DNA from: Mesonia aquimarina
GTDB lineage: Bacteria > Bacteroidota > Bacteroidia > Flavobacteriales > Flavobacteriaceae
Assembly (NCBI RefSeq): GCF_003667275.1
Contig: NZ_RCNV01000009.1
Coordinates: 62,001 to 126,000, forward strand
DNA: 64,000 nt
Direction of reading: 5' to 3'
Made by a program: the position numbers and the translations under genes. Below the pieces are notes generated by a model. That model saw only the letters and a list, made by a program, of their open reading frames with translations, searched no databases and was not told the origin of the DNA. Below are positions 46,339 to 57,091 of the stretch, piece after piece. Every line of letters starts with the position of its first letter. The first letter of the stretch is position 1.

Positions 46339-47019
46339 TTAACCTACTTTATTTTTTACGAAATTAATATGCCAAACTAAACGCTTAAACGAACCATTAT
46401 CTAAAGCCCGTTGCCCTGTAAGCATACTGGTAAAAAAGAACGGATTATTTTTATAAGTATAGGTTCCTAATTCCTCATCCCAAATAAAATCATAGCCAAT
46501 AAAATGAGTAGATTTTTGATCATTTTCCTCCTCGTGATAATCCCCTAAAAGATTTCTTGCTAAGGTATTGGTGACTACAAATATTCTAGGTTTATCCAAA
46601 TCAATAATTTTATCTAATACTTCTTTCGTAATTTGGCATTGTTTGTAAATAAAATCTTTGCCTCTTTCTGTTTTTAATATCTTTTCAACTTTCTTCTGAT
46701 TGGTTTCTCTATTATATAATATATCAATATGCCCCCAATCTAAATTAGTCTTTTTAGATACTTCAAAAAACTTTCTAAAATACCGATATTCCCCATTAGG
46801 GTCATTTGTGAGTGTATGAAACTCGCACTTAATATCATTTCTTTCTATTAATTTTTGTTCTGCTTTTTTATTGAGGGAAGGGTTTATCCCAATAAATAGT
46901 AGACCTTCCTCAGGCACTTGTGCAATGGAATGGGGTGAAAACCTACAAAACTCTTCTCCTTTAAATTCCTTCCATAGGCTATTCACTTTAGCTTCTACTG
47001 TTTCTCGAACATCTATCAT
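46339..47019 (-). CDS. Possible uracil-DNA-glycosylase-fold protein
   Basis: This 226-residue cytosolic protein has the segment GLLFIGINPSLN (about 40-51), which fits motif 1 of the UDG superfamily (GxNPS/G), a middle strand KPRIFVVTNTLARNLLG in the position of the second core strand, and a C-terminal FFFTSMLTGQRALDNGS where motif 3 would lie. The usual catalytic residues cannot be assigned with confidence. It starts one base after the stop of the nuclease-like gene. It is the last gene of an AbiH-led operon. Confidence 0.5.
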   Translation of the reverse strand: MIDVRETVEAKVNSLWKEFKGEEFCRFSPHSIAQVPEEGLLFIGINPSLNKKAEQKLIERNDIKCEFHTLTNDPNGEYRYFRKFFEVSKKTNLDWGHIDILYNRETNQKKVEKILKTERGKDFIYKQCQITKEVLDKIIDLDKPRIFVVTNTLARNLLGDYHEEENDQKSTHFIGYDFIWDEELGTYTYKNNPFFFTSMLTGQRALDNGSFKRLVWHINFVKNKVG

Positions 47020-47020
47020 G

Positions 47021-47926
47021 TTAAATTGCTTGTTTTATCAGGCTTAATATGTATTCTAACTTATCAGTATCCGTAATGATGGTATCGTAATCTCCATTTC
47101 CCCATTTTCCTTTTCCGGTAATATCGCGCATTATATTTTTAGGATCGTCTAATTCTCCTTTAGAGAGGTTTATATATAGTTTCAAGCCTTTTTTTAAGAC
47201 AACTATATCGGTTATATTTTTCTTCTTTTTAAAAGCGATGTATTGTTTTTTGGGTTCTACTTCAATATCATCAGCTAAATTCAAAATAGCCTCTTTAAAC
47301 GTCTCATAAAGTTCAATGATATCATCAGAATGTTTTGCAAGGTGATCTTCTTCCGTATAAACTTTTATTTCTTTATTAACGGCTTTTAATTTTTCATTTT
47401 GCTGAGTAATGGGTTTAATACTTTCGGCAGCTTTTCCTTTTCGAATTTGATTAATTGATAATAAGTTATTTTCGTATCGTTTCACTTCCCATAACTCAAT
47501 AGCTATATCTTTAAAGTTGGTAGCTGTTTTTTGGTTTTCTGTAAAACTTGTAGAAACAAAAACGACTCTGGTTTGACTCCAGTCTACATCGGTACGTTTT
47601 AAATTAGGTTTTAAGGTTTCATTATATTCAATAATAAAATCTGCTTTGTTTTCAAGCATTAAACTTAAATAAGTAAAGCCTTGATCTACTACGCTTATAT
47701 TTTTATTCCGTTTATATTCAATAATGATAAATGCCTTAGAAACAGGATCGTAAGCCAGTGTATCTATCCGCTTATTTTTAATGGAGAATTCAGATTTTAC
47801 CAGTTGCAAGTCCATGATAGTCTCTAAATTAGACTCAAAAACCTCTTGAATTTCTTTCTCTAACTTAAAAGGCTTTTCTTTTATACTAGTCAATACTTGA
47901 GAGGTGGAATTTAAAAATAACTGCAT
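47021..47926 (-). CDS. DUF5655 protein with a PD-(D/E)XK nuclease-like N-terminus
   Basis: The N-terminal half (about 20-140) has the NucS/DUF91-like nuclease pattern: a helix with EIQEVFESNLETIM, then RIDTLAYDPVSKAFIIIEYK, which provides the D and the E-x-K of the active site. The C-terminal 100 residues (IVVLKKGLKLYINLSKGELD, DYDTIITDTDKLEYI) are a DUF5655 domain. It would cut DNA or protect ends. Its ATG follows the AbiH stop without a gap, so the two are translationally linked. Confidence 0.75.
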   Translation of the reverse strand: MQLFLNSTSQVLTSIKEKPFKLEKEIQEVFESNLETIMDLQLVKSEFSIKNKRIDTLAYDPVSKAFIIIEYKRNKNISVVDQGFTYLSLMLENKADFIIEYNETLKPNLKRTDVDWSQTRVVFVSTSFTENQKTATNFKDIAIELWEVKRYENNLLSINQIRKGKAAESIKPITQQNEKLKAVNKEIKVYTEEDHLAKHSDDIIELYETFKEAILNLADDIEVEPKKQYIAFKKKKNITDIVVLKKGLKLYINLSKGELDDPKNIMRDITGKGKWGNGDYDTIITDTDKLEYILSLIKQAI

Positions 47927-49075
47927 TTAGAAATAGTTTTGAGGGATTGGGTGGCATAACTCTTTATTTACAACCTTCCGGCGCATTAAGGCCTTATCTG
48001 AAAAATGTCTTGAAATCTCCATTGTTTTCTCTAAAAAATCGTCTGATCCATCAGGTCTTTTGTAATAAAATACCTTTATAGATTTGCAATTTTTATGTTC
48101 AAAAATTTCTTTCAGCATTGTTCTGTCTGAAACACCACAAGAATGGCCGTAAATAAAGACCTGAAAATTAGCAGAATCAAGGAATTTAATTAAATGCTGG
48201 TAATTTTTAGTTTGAGAATATTTAAACGATTTTATATGTTCAAAAAAAGTATTTTTATTTAGATTTTCTATTCTTTGGTAATCTTTATCACTCTCATCTC
48301 CAAAACCAAATACAATAGGTGCATTTTTATTTCTAATTTGTCCGTGAATGGAATTCCATTGTGGAATGATTTCGCTCAAGTGATTCCAACTTTTTATGTT
48401 ACGAGTTAAATTAAATAAAGACTTAGTGTAATTAAAATTAAGAAAATAAAGAACATCGGGTAATTTACCTTCACTTAACAAACTTTCATCTTCTAATTCA
48501 TCCTTCCCTATTTCTCGGGTAAGTTGACTGCAAACAGTAGCTGCAAATTTCCGTTCTCCCTCTGGTAAATCATCAACTTCATATAGGTATAATTCCAGTT
48601 CCTTCGATAAAAAATCTAATTCATTATTAAGACGGTTTATATCTTCTTGTTTATTATTGATGCAGTTTTTAAGCTCCTGATAAAATAACGACTCGATATC
48701 AACCCAACCTAAATCATCACTATGTTTAATGATTTGATTAAGGAATTTAGATTTAATTTTATATTCGATCCCATATCTTTCCCATAAGTCCTTTATATCT
48801 TTAATTGATTCAATTTTAGATATTTCATTTTCATAAGAAACATTAGAATAATTATGCCGAATTCCTATCTCAAAAGTATCATTGTTAAGGTAACCGCCAT
48901 TGAAGCTTCTTCTGTCACGGGTTACAGCTGCACTATTACTTAAAGTTAGAAAGAAATACTTTTTCAATAGCCAAAGTATAAAATCGTTGTATCCGGTTTT
49001 TAACCCAAGTGCAAGATCAAAACCATTCCCAACTAAAACAAGCCTATTGAATTCTGTTATTGTTTCTTTTTCCAT
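47927..49075 (-). CDS. AbiH family phage abortive-infection protein
   Basis: This 382-residue protein has the AbiH features: LVLVGNGFDLALGLKTGYNDF at the N-terminus, FLNFNYTKSL in the middle, HGQIRNKNAPIVFGFGDES, and the C-terminal IYGHSCGVSDRTMLKEIF. The family was described from a lactococcal plasmid where it gives abortive infection; its target is not established. Here it is the first gene of a three-gene run without gaps, which is unusual since AbiH is mostly described as a single gene. It is 90 bases from hsdR. Confidence 0.88.
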   Translation of the reverse strand: MEKETITEFNRLVLVGNGFDLALGLKTGYNDFILWLLKKYFFLTLSNSAAVTRDRRSFNGGYLNNDTFEIGIRHNYSNVSYENEISKIESIKDIKDLWERYGIEYKIKSKFLNQIIKHSDDLGWVDIESLFYQELKNCINNKQEDINRLNNELDFLSKELELYLYEVDDLPEGERKFAATVCSQLTREIGKDELEDESLLSEGKLPDVLYFLNFNYTKSLFNLTRNIKSWNHLSEIIPQWNSIHGQIRNKNAPIVFGFGDESDKDYQRIENLNKNTFFEHIKSFKYSQTKNYQHLIKFLDSANFQVFIYGHSCGVSDRTMLKEIFEHKNCKSIKVFYYKRPDGSDDFLEKTMEISRHFSDKALMRRKVVNKELCHPIPQNYF

Positions 49076-49164
49076 AAATTAAAAATTCTCAACTATCTCA
49101 ATTTCCTCTTGGTTAAACCGTATAACTCATAAACCATTTTTAGCAAAGTAGTTTATTGATGGAT

Positions 49165-52100
49165 TTATATTTTGCCCCCCACCCCTTTAAACTTTTCTAC
49201 AAAAGCTGATATTTTTTGAAATACAGTTTGCTTTTTGGTTAAATACTGAGGATTTAAAGGACTCATTTTTGGTAAAATAGAATTCAATTCTGTACCGTTT
49301 TCACTGGCGTATTCGCGTTTTAGTGAAGATAGCATATAGCGCTTCGCTGCGTCTTCATTTAAGTTATCGTCCTCTATTAATTCTTCGGCTTCTTTCTTTT
49401 GTTTCTTTTGAGCAAATTCAAAGAAAGCATCTATAATACTAGACTTGTCTTCTATTGCATCCAGGTCGGTAGAATTTATGAAATCTACGACTAAGCTTTC
49501 TTTGGCTCTATTCCCAATACTAGCACGAATTACGCGTCTTATTTCTTCTACTAAGTCTGCTTTACTTTTTGTTTTCTTATTATTCTCAAAAATCAATTCA
49601 AGAATATAGTCTAAGTTGATTTCTTGTGATTTTAATAAGTCTATTTCAAAAACTACATCATCCCAATCGATATTAGATTCTTCAGCCTCCTTACCTTGTT
49701 TTTCTCTTCTTAGCCAATCGCGAATATCGTTATAGGTAGAGCGATAGTCTTGGACGGTTCGTTCTTCCAGCACTTCAAGGCCTTGCATTTTTTCAATATC
49801 TACATCACTTAAGAAATTCTCCTCCTTAAACTCTTCAATTGCTTCTTTATCATCTTTATCTATTTTTTGGAGTTCTTGAAGGTGTGTAAATTCATCATAA
49901 TTTTGCAAAATGTTTTCTACACGCAAGTATTCCCCAAAAAGTTTAGAAAATTCTTTTTTATCTTTTTCTGTTTCTATTTGATCTGGATTTGGGAACTTTT
50001 CATTCAACTCGTTTACAATTTCTATGTAACCGCGTCGCGCTTTGCCTGTGGCTATGTCTTCAAAGCCTTCTAAGTATTCTTTATAGCTTTTTTCTAAAAC
50101 AACATTCTTTGTCTTACTATCACCAAATAGCGTAATCGCATCTACCGTAGCTTTTTCTAAATCTCTAAAGGTGACAATGTTTCCAAACGTTTTCGTGGCG
50201 TCGTAAATACGATTGGTACGTGAAAAGGCTTGCATTAAACCGTGGTAACGCAGGTTTTTATCAACGAATAATGTATTTAAAGTCGGTGCATCAAAACCGG
50301 TTAAGAACATCCCTACGACAATTAAAAAGTCGATATCCTGATTTTTTACTCTTTTGGCTAAATCACGATAATAGTTTTGAAATTCTTTGCTATCTACTCC
50401 AAAACTGGTTTTAAACATTTGGTTATAATCACCAATAGCTTTGGTTAAAAATTCCTTACCACTCATATCCATTGCAGCAGGCTCGAAGGTCTCATCCTGA
50501 ATCTCACCTATTGCATTTTGTTCTTCATTGGCTGCAAAAGAAAAGATGGTTGCTATTTTTAAGGGCTTATCGCTCTCTTTTTGCAACTCATTCATCATTT
50601 CGTAATAGGACTTTGCTGCATCGATACTACTTACTGCAAACATTGCATTAAAACCGGTATTACCTCCTTTGGTTCTATGAGTTTTTTGCCTGAAATTATT
50701 TAAAATATATTGCGATATTTCTTTGATTCTTGTTGGATGTAATAATGCCTTTTTGTTTTCTGCGGCACTTAATTTATCTAAATCTTGTTCTGTTTCTATC
50801 CCTTTAAATTGAGGGCGAACATCGTTATAATCTACCTTGAATTTTAATACTTTTTCATCACGAATGGCATCGGTAATTACGTAGGAATGCAACTCCCTGC
50901 CGAATACGCCTGCCGTTGTATCTGCCCCTAACGCGTTTTCAGGAAAAATTGGTGTGCCGGTAAACCCAAATTGATAGTACTTTTTAAACTTCTTCTGTAA
51001 GTTTTTTTGAGCTTCTCCAAATTGTGATCTATGTGCTTCATCAAAAATAAAAACTACTTGCTTCTGGTATAAGGCTAAATTATTTTCACTTTTAATGAGG
51101 TTATTCAATTTTTGAATAGTAGTAACTATAATCTTATTATCGTCTTTCTCTATATTTCTTTTTAACCCGGCAGTATTTTCTGAACCGTTTACACTATCAG
51201 GAGAAAAACGTTGATACTCCTTCATTGTTTGAAAGTCTAAATCTTTCCGATCTACAACAAAAAATACTTTATCTATAAAATCTAATTCTGTTGCAAGCCG
51301 TGCTGCTTTAAAACTGGTAAGGGTTTTACCGGAGCCTGTTGTATGCCAAACATAACCACCACTTTCTGTAGTAGCCCATTTTTTAGCTTCATAGCTGCTT
51401 TTAATTTTCCATAAAATCCTTTCGGTTGCAGCAATTTGATAAGGACGCATTATCAATAAGGTGTTACTTATATCGAACACCGAATAATTAAGCAAAATAT
51501 TGAGTAAGGTATTTTTCTCAAAAAAAGTAGCAGTAAAATCTTTTAAATCCCTGATGAGTGAATTGTCAGATTTTGCCCAATTCATCGTAAAGTCGAAACT
51601 GTTTTTATTTCGCTCTACGGTATTTGCAAAGTATCGGGTATCTGTACCGTTTGAAATTACAAAAAGCTGTAAATATTTAAACAGTGAATTTGTAGTATTA
51701 AAACTTTCTTTGGTATAGCGGTGTACCTGGTTAAAGGCTTCACGAATGGCAATACCTCTTTTTTTAAGTTCAATTTGTACGAAGGGTAAACCATTGACTA
51801 AAATCGTGACATCATAACGATTGGCGTGTGTGCCTTTTTGCTCAAATTGTGAAATGACTTGCACTTTATTACGCGTCATATTCTGTTTATCTACTAAATA
51901 GATATTTTGGATATGCCCATCGTCAAATACAAAATCATAGATATAGTCGTCGTGTACCTTTCTTGTTTTATCAGTACTATTATCGCTGGGTTTGTCTAGA
52001 TACTCTACTACAAAACGCTGCCACTCTTTATCGGTAAATTGCATATCGTTTAGATTTTGCAATTGTACCCGCACATTGGCCAGCATTGATTGTTGATTAA

Positions 52101-52269
52101 GCTGCGGAAGCACTTCGTAGCCTTGATTTTTTAGATCTTGGATAATCTCTCTCTCTAAATCTGCTTCGGTTTGATAGCTTACAGGGGCTTCATTAACTTC
52201 TGAAAACTTTTTATACTTGTCTAAAACAATAAAGTTTTTTGACTCAGCTATGGGTTTATATTCTTTCAT
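49165..52269 (-). CDS. hsdR: Type I restriction endonuclease subunit R
   Basis: The 1034-residue subunit cuts and translocates DNA. It has a nuclease domain (about 110-220) with the D of [23 protein letters not shown] and its E-x-K, Walker [12 protein letters not shown] (about 305), [10 protein letters not shown], and a C-terminal helicase and HsdM-contact region. The length is typical. Its ATG overlaps the prrC stop by four bases. It is the last gene of the hsdM-hsdS-prrC-hsdR operon. Confidence 0.96.
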   Translation of the reverse strand: MKEYKPIAESKNFIVLDKYKKFSEVNEAPVSYQTEADLEREIIQDLKNQGYEVLPQLNQQSMLANVRVQLQNLNDMQFTDKEWQRFVVEYLDKPSDNSTDKTRKVHDDYIYDFVFDDGHIQNIYLVDKQNMTRNKVQVISQFEQKGTHANRYDVTILVNGLPFVQIELKKRGIAIREAFNQVHRYTKESFNTTNSLFKYLQLFVISNGTDTRYFANTVERNKNSFDFTMNWAKSDNSLIRDLKDFTATFFEKNTLLNILLNYSVFDISNTLLIMRPYQIAATERILWKIKSSYEAKKWATTESGGYVWHTTGSGKTLTSFKAARLATELDFIDKVFFVVDRKDLDFQTMKEYQRFSPDSVNGSENTAGLKRNIEKDDNKIIVTTIQKLNNLIKSENNLALYQKQVVFIFDEAHRSQFGEAQKNLQKKFKKYYQFGFTGTPIFPENALGADTTAGVFGRELHSYVITDAIRDEKVLKFKVDYNDVRPQFKGIETEQDLDKLSAAENKKALLHPTRIKEISQYILNNFRQKTHRTKGGNTGFNAMFAVSSIDAAKSYYEMMNELQKESDKPLKIATIFSFAANEEQNAIGEIQDETFEPAAMDMSGKEFLTKAIGDYNQMFKTSFGVDSKEFQNYYRDLAKRVKNQDIDFLIVVGMFLTGFDAPTLNTLFVDKNLRYHGLMQAFSRTNRIYDATKTFGNIVTFRDLEKATVDAITLFGDSKTKNVVLEKSYKEYLEGFEDIATGKARRGYIEIVNELNEKFPNPDQIETEKDKKEFSKLFGEYLRVENILQNYDEFTHLQELQKIDKDDKEAIEEFKEENFLSDVDIEKMQGLEVLEERTVQDYRSTYNDIRDWLRREKQGKEAEESNIDWDDVVFEIDLLKSQEINLDYILELIFENNKKTKSKADLVEEIRRVIRASIGNRAKESLVVDFINSTDLDAIEDKSSIIDAFFEFAQKKQKKEAEELIEDDNLNEDAAKRYMLSSLKREYASENGTELNSILPKMSPLNPQYLTKKQTVFQKISAFVEKFKGVGGKI

Positions 52270-53468
52270 AAAATTATTTCTTCAGTATCGACATTAAACT
52301 GATATGTTGACGAAATTTCTTTTACAAGTCGTTTAAAAATAAGTTTATCGCCAGTGGTTACAATATTCGCCTCTTCTCCCGAGTGTTTAGAATGACTGGA
52401 TGCGTTAAGTATCCGTTTTACGTAAGGTTCTTTATCTCCTAAATTTGTTTTTGTTATTAGGTTACCCCAATGTTTATGACCAAGAAAAGTAGCTGTTTTC
52501 TCTAGAATATTTCGAAGTAAATTGAAATGAAATTTTTCAATATTATTGGATAAAGCAACATCCTTTAAAATAGACAAAAGATGTGTATGGTAGGAAAATG
52601 GAGAATCGTTTTGATTGTTGGTAAGTTGAAGTGTACCATCATCAAACTTTTCTAATAAATATTTCTCCAGTTTAGGTTTATAGTTATAACGAGCGTCTTT
52701 GTTGTTAAGTTCGTTATATATCACATTATAAAATAACGGATTGTGAGTTGTAATAATAAATTTTATATCAGATTGGCAGGATTTTATTAAGGTTGCAATA
52801 TTTACTGCTAGCTCAATTAAGTGCGTATCGTCTAATGAGCTTACTGGATCATCAATAAATACATATTCTAATTCATCAAACTGATCTGTTTCACGCTCAT
52901 CAGGTTCTGGTGTGTTTAATACCTCAATCACCTGATCTAATAAGCTGTAGAATACACTCCAAATAAAACAACTCTCTTCTCCTTTTGAAATTTTTATATT
53001 TCTTAAACTATCATCATCACCACTTTCTATTGAAAAGGTTACTTCTGAATAGGCTTTTACCGTAACATTTTTATTTTCTCTATTCTTAAAGGTGTACTGT
53101 TCGTTAAAACGTGGGGTAATTTTTTTTGAGGAATAATATTGAAAATTATCGATAACGTCCACTCCTTTACCTTGATCTGCAAGTATCCAATCTGTAAAAC
53201 GATTTGATTGTATTTTTAGCTTTCTGTCTAAATCTCCCTTTAAATCATTATCCCAATAAAATAGATCTTCTGTAAATGCATTATAATACATGATTTTAAC
53301 TTTAGTCTCTTCTTCTTGATTCTCTTGATCTATTTCTTTAGGCGATACTAATTCCTTAAACTCTCGCGACAATCTGGTTTTACCAGTCCCATTAAAAGCA
53401 TACATTAACTGAACCCTTTTTTGAGAATCTACAAGTTTTTGCGCTATTTGTTCTAAAGATTGACTCAT
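52266..53468 (-). CDS. prrC: PrrC anticodon nuclease
   Basis: PrrC cleaves tRNA-Lys in the anticodon loop when a phage disables the partner restriction enzyme. At 400 residues it matches E. coli PrrC (396). Shared segments include [20 protein letters not shown] (Walker A), [37 protein letters not shown] and [20 protein letters not shown]. The nuclease triad appears as R319, E323 (in LLRNILEKT) and H359 (in NASSHS), near R320/E324/H356 of E. coli. It lies between hsdS and hsdR, the same order as the prr locus, which supports latency control by the Hsd complex. Confidence 0.93.
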   Translation of the reverse strand: MSQSLEQIAQKLVDSQKRVQLMYAFNGTGKTRLSREFKELVSPKEIDQENQEEETKVKIMYYNAFTEDLFYWDNDLKGDLDRKLKIQSNRFTDWILADQGKGVDVIDNFQYYSSKKITPRFNEQYTFKNRENKNVTVKAYSEVTFSIESGDDDSLRNIKISKGEESCFIWSVFYSLLDQVIEVLNTPEPDERETDQFDELEYVFIDDPVSSLDDTHLIELAVNIATLIKSCQSDIKFIITTHNPLFYNVIYNELNNKDARYNYKPKLEKYLLEKFDDGTLQLTNNQNDSPFSYHTHLLSILKDVALSNNIEKFHFNLLRNILEKTATFLGHKHWGNLITKTNLGDKEPYVKRILNASSHSKHSGEEANIVTTGDKLIFKRLVKEISSTYQFNVDTEEIIL

Positions 53469-53469
53469 C

Positions 53470-54678
53470 TTATACTTCTATATTTTCTTTTGGAAAGTCT
53501 AACAACATTGAACGATAGTATTCATATTGTTTTTTACGTAATTCTATTTCTTTAGGTAAGCCTTCGCTTATTGAAGTGGTAAGGGTATCAAATTTATCGA
53601 GAATAGAGACGATGCGTTCTTGTTCTTTTGGGGAAGGGATAGGAACTAGAAACTTTTTAAAACCGTTCATATCTACAGACGCGAAACTAGATTTTGTTGT
53701 ATTATTTTTACACCATTCATCTAATAGAAAACTATAATAAAAAAGAAATTTTATATTAAATCTATTTTTATATTTTTTCTTTAGACTCAAATTAGTAAAT
53801 CTTTGATTAGATAAATAAGGAACAGTGATTAAAGCATGTTCTCCAATAGTTGCAGAAGTAGCAATAATAATAGAATTAGCAGGAAACAACTTACCGCCTT
53901 TAACTCCTTTTTCATTAACCCTTTGAATAGAATTATCTAAAACTCTTCCATGTTCTCTAATATCTTCCATACGGAACCAAGGAATAGTACCATTTGTCCA
54001 ATACTCTTTATTCTTTTTAGAAGGTGTATAACCATTTTTAACATTAAAAATATCCTCTAAAGTTTCCCATTCCACTTCCTCCTTATCAAAACTCAATAAC
54101 TGGTCGCGATAATACTCAAACTGCTGTTTACGGGCGGTAAGCTCTGCGGTAAGCTCTGCGGTAAGCTCTGCGGTAAGCTCTGTAAACGTATCGAGAATAT
54201 CAACTATTTTTTGTTGAATTTCTAGGGATTTTTTTGACTTATCGGGACAAGGGATGGGAATTTCCTTATTCGCATAATTACTAATCCATTGTCGTTTATG
54301 ATCACCATCAACTAAACCACTTGGAATTGTGTTTAACCAATAATACAAATACTTTAATAAAGCTTTTGATTCATCTTTAGAGGTAATCATTTTCATTGCA
54401 GATGATTTCACTTTAAAATCAAAGTCTACCCACTTGTTAGCAGTCGTAAAATCATCAAAAATTATCACAGGATTTTCTGATGCCTTGTATATACCGTTGG
54501 TCTCATTAGTATATCCCAATAAAAATGTTTTACCTGCAGTTAATACAGGTGTTTTGTATTCGTCACTATAAAGTTTTGATTTTACGCGATATTTAGTTGG
54601 CTGTTCATAATCGGCATAATCACCCAAAGTTTTCCATTCAACCTCAACCCCATCCAATAATTTTTCTAGATAATTCAT
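53470..54678 (-). CDS. hsdS: Type I restriction specificity subunit with TAEL repeats
   Basis: The 402-residue subunit has two target recognition domains (about 1-150 and 205-350), each followed by a conserved helical region ([14 protein letters not shown] and [14 protein letters not shown]). In the central region the four-residue unit TAEL is repeated; this is the element that sets the spacer length of the DNA target in EcoR124I-type enzymes. The stop lies one base from the prrC ATG, and the start overlaps the hsdM stop. Confidence 0.95.
   Translation of the reverse strand: MNYLEKLLDGVEVEWKTLGDYADYEQPTKYRVKSKLYSDEYKTPVLTAGKTFLLGYTNETNGIYKASENPVIIFDDFTTANKWVDFDFKVKSSAMKMITSKDESKALLKYLYYWLNTIPSGLVDGDHKRQWISNYANKEIPIPCPDKSKKSLEIQQKIVDILDTFTELTAELTAELTAELTARKQQFEYYRDQLLSFDKEEVEWETLEDIFNVKNGYTPSKKNKEYWTNGTIPWFRMEDIREHGRVLDNSIQRVNEKGVKGGKLFPANSIIIATSATIGEHALITVPYLSNQRFTNLSLKKKYKNRFNIKFLFYYSFLLDEWCKNNTTKSSFASVDMNGFKKFLVPIPSPKEQERIVSILDKFDTLTTSISEGLPKEIELRKKQYEYYRSMLLDFPKENIEV
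54136..54183. repeat. Four tandem 12-bp units in hsdS (TAEL repeat)
   Basis: The unit GGTAAGCTCTGC occurs four times (54136, 54148, 54160, 54172; the last ends in T). On the coding strand it gives GCAGAGCTTACC, read as AELT. A 12-bp unit keeps the frame whatever the copy number. Confidence 0.95.
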
Positions 54679-56222
54679 CCTTCAATCTCTTTTACGATGT
54701 TATCAATCTCAGCACGAAGAGTATCTATTTTTTTTACAGTTTGCGCAACTTTTTTATTCAGCACCTCGATATCTATTTCCTCTCGGGTGTCTTTTGGTTC
54801 TACATAAGAACTTACGGAAAGGTTATAATCGTTTTCTGCAATCTTTGAATTATCAATAGTCGTAGCTACGTGTGCTTCTTCCTCTTTGCTGTCGAACATC
54901 TCTATAATCCTATCGATATGTTTGTCTAGCAATACATTATTATTCGTTTCTTTTTTAAAGAAATCTTCTCCGCTTACATCTATAAATTGGGTTTTCGTAT
55001 CGGTTTTTCTTTTAGAAAGCACCAAGATATTTACCGCGATAGAAGTCCCAAAAAACAAGTTAGGCGCTAACGAAATGACGGTTTCTACAAAGTTGTTATC
55101 AACCAAGTATTTTCTAATTTTTTGTTCTGACCCGCCACGGTAAAAAATACCCGGAAAACAAACCAAAGCTGCTCTTCCTCGACTGGACAAATAACTTAAA
55201 GCGTGTAGAACAAAAGCAAAATCTGCCTTCGATTTAGGTGCTAAAACACCAGCCGGAGCAAAACGGTCATCGTTAATCATTGTTGGATCGTCCTTACCAA
55301 TCCATTTTACCGAGTATGGCGGATTGGAAACAATGGCATCAAAAGGTTTTTCATCACCCAATTCAGGAGCTACCAGCGTGTCACCGTGTACTAAATGAAA
55401 CTTGTCGTAGTTGATGTTATGTAAAAACATATTCATACGTGCCAAGTTGTAGGTGGTGTAGTTAATTTCTTGTCCGTAGAAACCTTCTTGTATAATATGA
55501 TTTTTAAAATAGGTTTTCGCTTGTAGCAATAACGAACCAGATCCAGCCGCAGGATCATAAATTTTATTTACGGTCTCTTGTCTATGCAATGCTAATTTAG
55601 CGATAAGGTGAGATACATTGGGAGGCGTGAAAAATTCCCCTCCAGATTTACCTGCATTGGCGGCGTAGTTAGAAATCAAAAATTCATAAGCTTCCCCAAA
55701 AAAATCGATTTTATTATCTTCAAAACTACCAAACTTTAAACCGTCAACACCTTTGAGGACTTTAGCCAATCGGCTGTTTTTACTTTCAACCGTACTTCCC
55801 AGTCGGCTGCTCGTGGTATCAAAATCCGCAAACAAGCCTCTGATATCTTCTTCTGAAGGAAAACCGTTGGCAGAACTTTCGATTGCAGAAAATATAGCTG
55901 CTAAATCTGTATTTAAGTTTTCATTAGAATTAGCCTCTTTAACTACATTTATAAAAAGTTGGCTTGGATATATAAAATAACCTTTCGTTTTTACGGCATC
56001 TTCTTTAATCTCCGGCGTAATTACATCATCTGATAAACTAGCATAATCTATACTTTCGTCTCCACCCTCAATGTAAATGGTAAAATTTTCGCTGATGAAT
56101 CGATAGAAAAGCGTTCCTAAAACGAAGTGTTTGAAATCCCACCCATCTACTGAACCTCTAACTTCATTTGCTATTTTCCAGATTTGGCTCTTTAATTCGG
56201 CACTTTGTGCTGTACTTGTCAT
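54675..56222 (-). CDS. hsdM: Type I restriction methyltransferase subunit M
   Basis: This 515-residue N6-adenine methyltransferase has an N-terminal helical domain (about 1-160), the SAM-binding motif [13 protein letters not shown] (about 225) and the catalytic NPPY ([12 protein letters not shown]). It methylates host DNA and, with HsdS and HsdR, restricts foreign DNA. It is the first gene of the operon; its promoter should lie in 56223-56626. Confidence 0.96.
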   Translation of the reverse strand: MTSTAQSAELKSQIWKIANEVRGSVDGWDFKHFVLGTLFYRFISENFTIYIEGGDESIDYASLSDDVITPEIKEDAVKTKGYFIYPSQLFINVVKEANSNENLNTDLAAIFSAIESSANGFPSEEDIRGLFADFDTTSSRLGSTVESKNSRLAKVLKGVDGLKFGSFEDNKIDFFGEAYEFLISNYAANAGKSGGEFFTPPNVSHLIAKLALHRQETVNKIYDPAAGSGSLLLQAKTYFKNHIIQEGFYGQEINYTTYNLARMNMFLHNINYDKFHLVHGDTLVAPELGDEKPFDAIVSNPPYSVKWIGKDDPTMINDDRFAPAGVLAPKSKADFAFVLHALSYLSSRGRAALVCFPGIFYRGGSEQKIRKYLVDNNFVETVISLAPNLFFGTSIAVNILVLSKRKTDTKTQFIDVSGEDFFKKETNNNVLLDKHIDRIIEMFDSKEEEAHVATTIDNSKIAENDYNLSVSSYVEPKDTREEIDIEVLNKKVAQTVKKIDTLRAEIDNIVKEIEG

Positions 56223-56626
56223 TTATTGATTTTATGTGTTTTGCTCCACGTAACGGAACTATTTTTGAACTGAACATCCTGTAAATCTTTCCTAGCTTAA
56301 AAACTAACCTAGATTTTTTCTTAATAAAAGCCTAAATATAGGAAAAGTATAGGGTTATGCTATGATTTACCATTGGATTTTGTAGAATTATTGAAAAAAT
56401 TTAAGTCAAAAATTATATACTATTTATATTTAATTTTTAAACATAATATTTAGTTTTTTATTGACCCAACCAATATATACTAAAAAGAATGATTTCTTGG
56501 TTACCACAATGTGCGAGATCAAGAACGTGTGGTATGAGGTTATGATTGGAATTGTTGGGTAAATTAATTATTTTGTTTCTAAAGGTGCTAGCTATTGGAG
56601 GTAAACCGATGTTGTGGAATCTTACC
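56223..56626. other. Intergenic region upstream of hsdM
   Basis: About 400 bases, very AT-rich around 56390-56460. No gene or clear TAnnTTTG box was found. It should contain the promoter of the hsd-prrC operon. Confidence 0.4.
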
Positions 56627-56965
56627 CTACTTAATCATTTTCTTATGATGTTCCTCATAACCCGCAATCTTAAATAGTTCCTCAAATCCATCTTTAAAAT
56701 CATCATAATCAAATTCTTTAAAGTCAAATATATTTTGTCCTAAAGAATGGGATTCCCTGTTTATATACCTGTAAAAAGCTTGAAATCTGTTTGAATTAAG
56801 TGGCTCTTGTTTAAAGAAGTTGTTCAAATCTTTCTTCTCAACAAAATTGAAAAAATATTCAATTACATTTCTCATACAATTCGCAATTAAAGCTGGGTGT
56901 TGCTTTTCATCTTTAATTATATACCAATATGCTTGATAATCATTTTGTATTTCTTCATATCTCAT
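56627..56965 (-). pseudogene. Detached anticodon-nuclease domain of an RloC-like protein
   Basis: The 112 residues continue, in the same frame and after 42 further codons, the ATPase gene at 57092-58846. They contain the R-x(3)-E motif of PrrC/RloC anticodon nucleases (R32 and E36, in CMRNVIEYFF) and a histidine at 73 (INRESHS), so the triad is intact. Downstream of the premature stop it can be made only by read-through or by internal initiation at this ATG. Confidence 0.65.
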
Positions 56966-57091
56966 TCTTTGAAAAGAGCTACCATCACCATTCTTTATTA
57001 ATCTAATTAGTTTCTGATTTTCTTTTCGTTCTTGGTGTTTGGTTTCGGTAATCTCGTAGAAAAAATATAAGCTATGAGTTAGAATGAAAAC

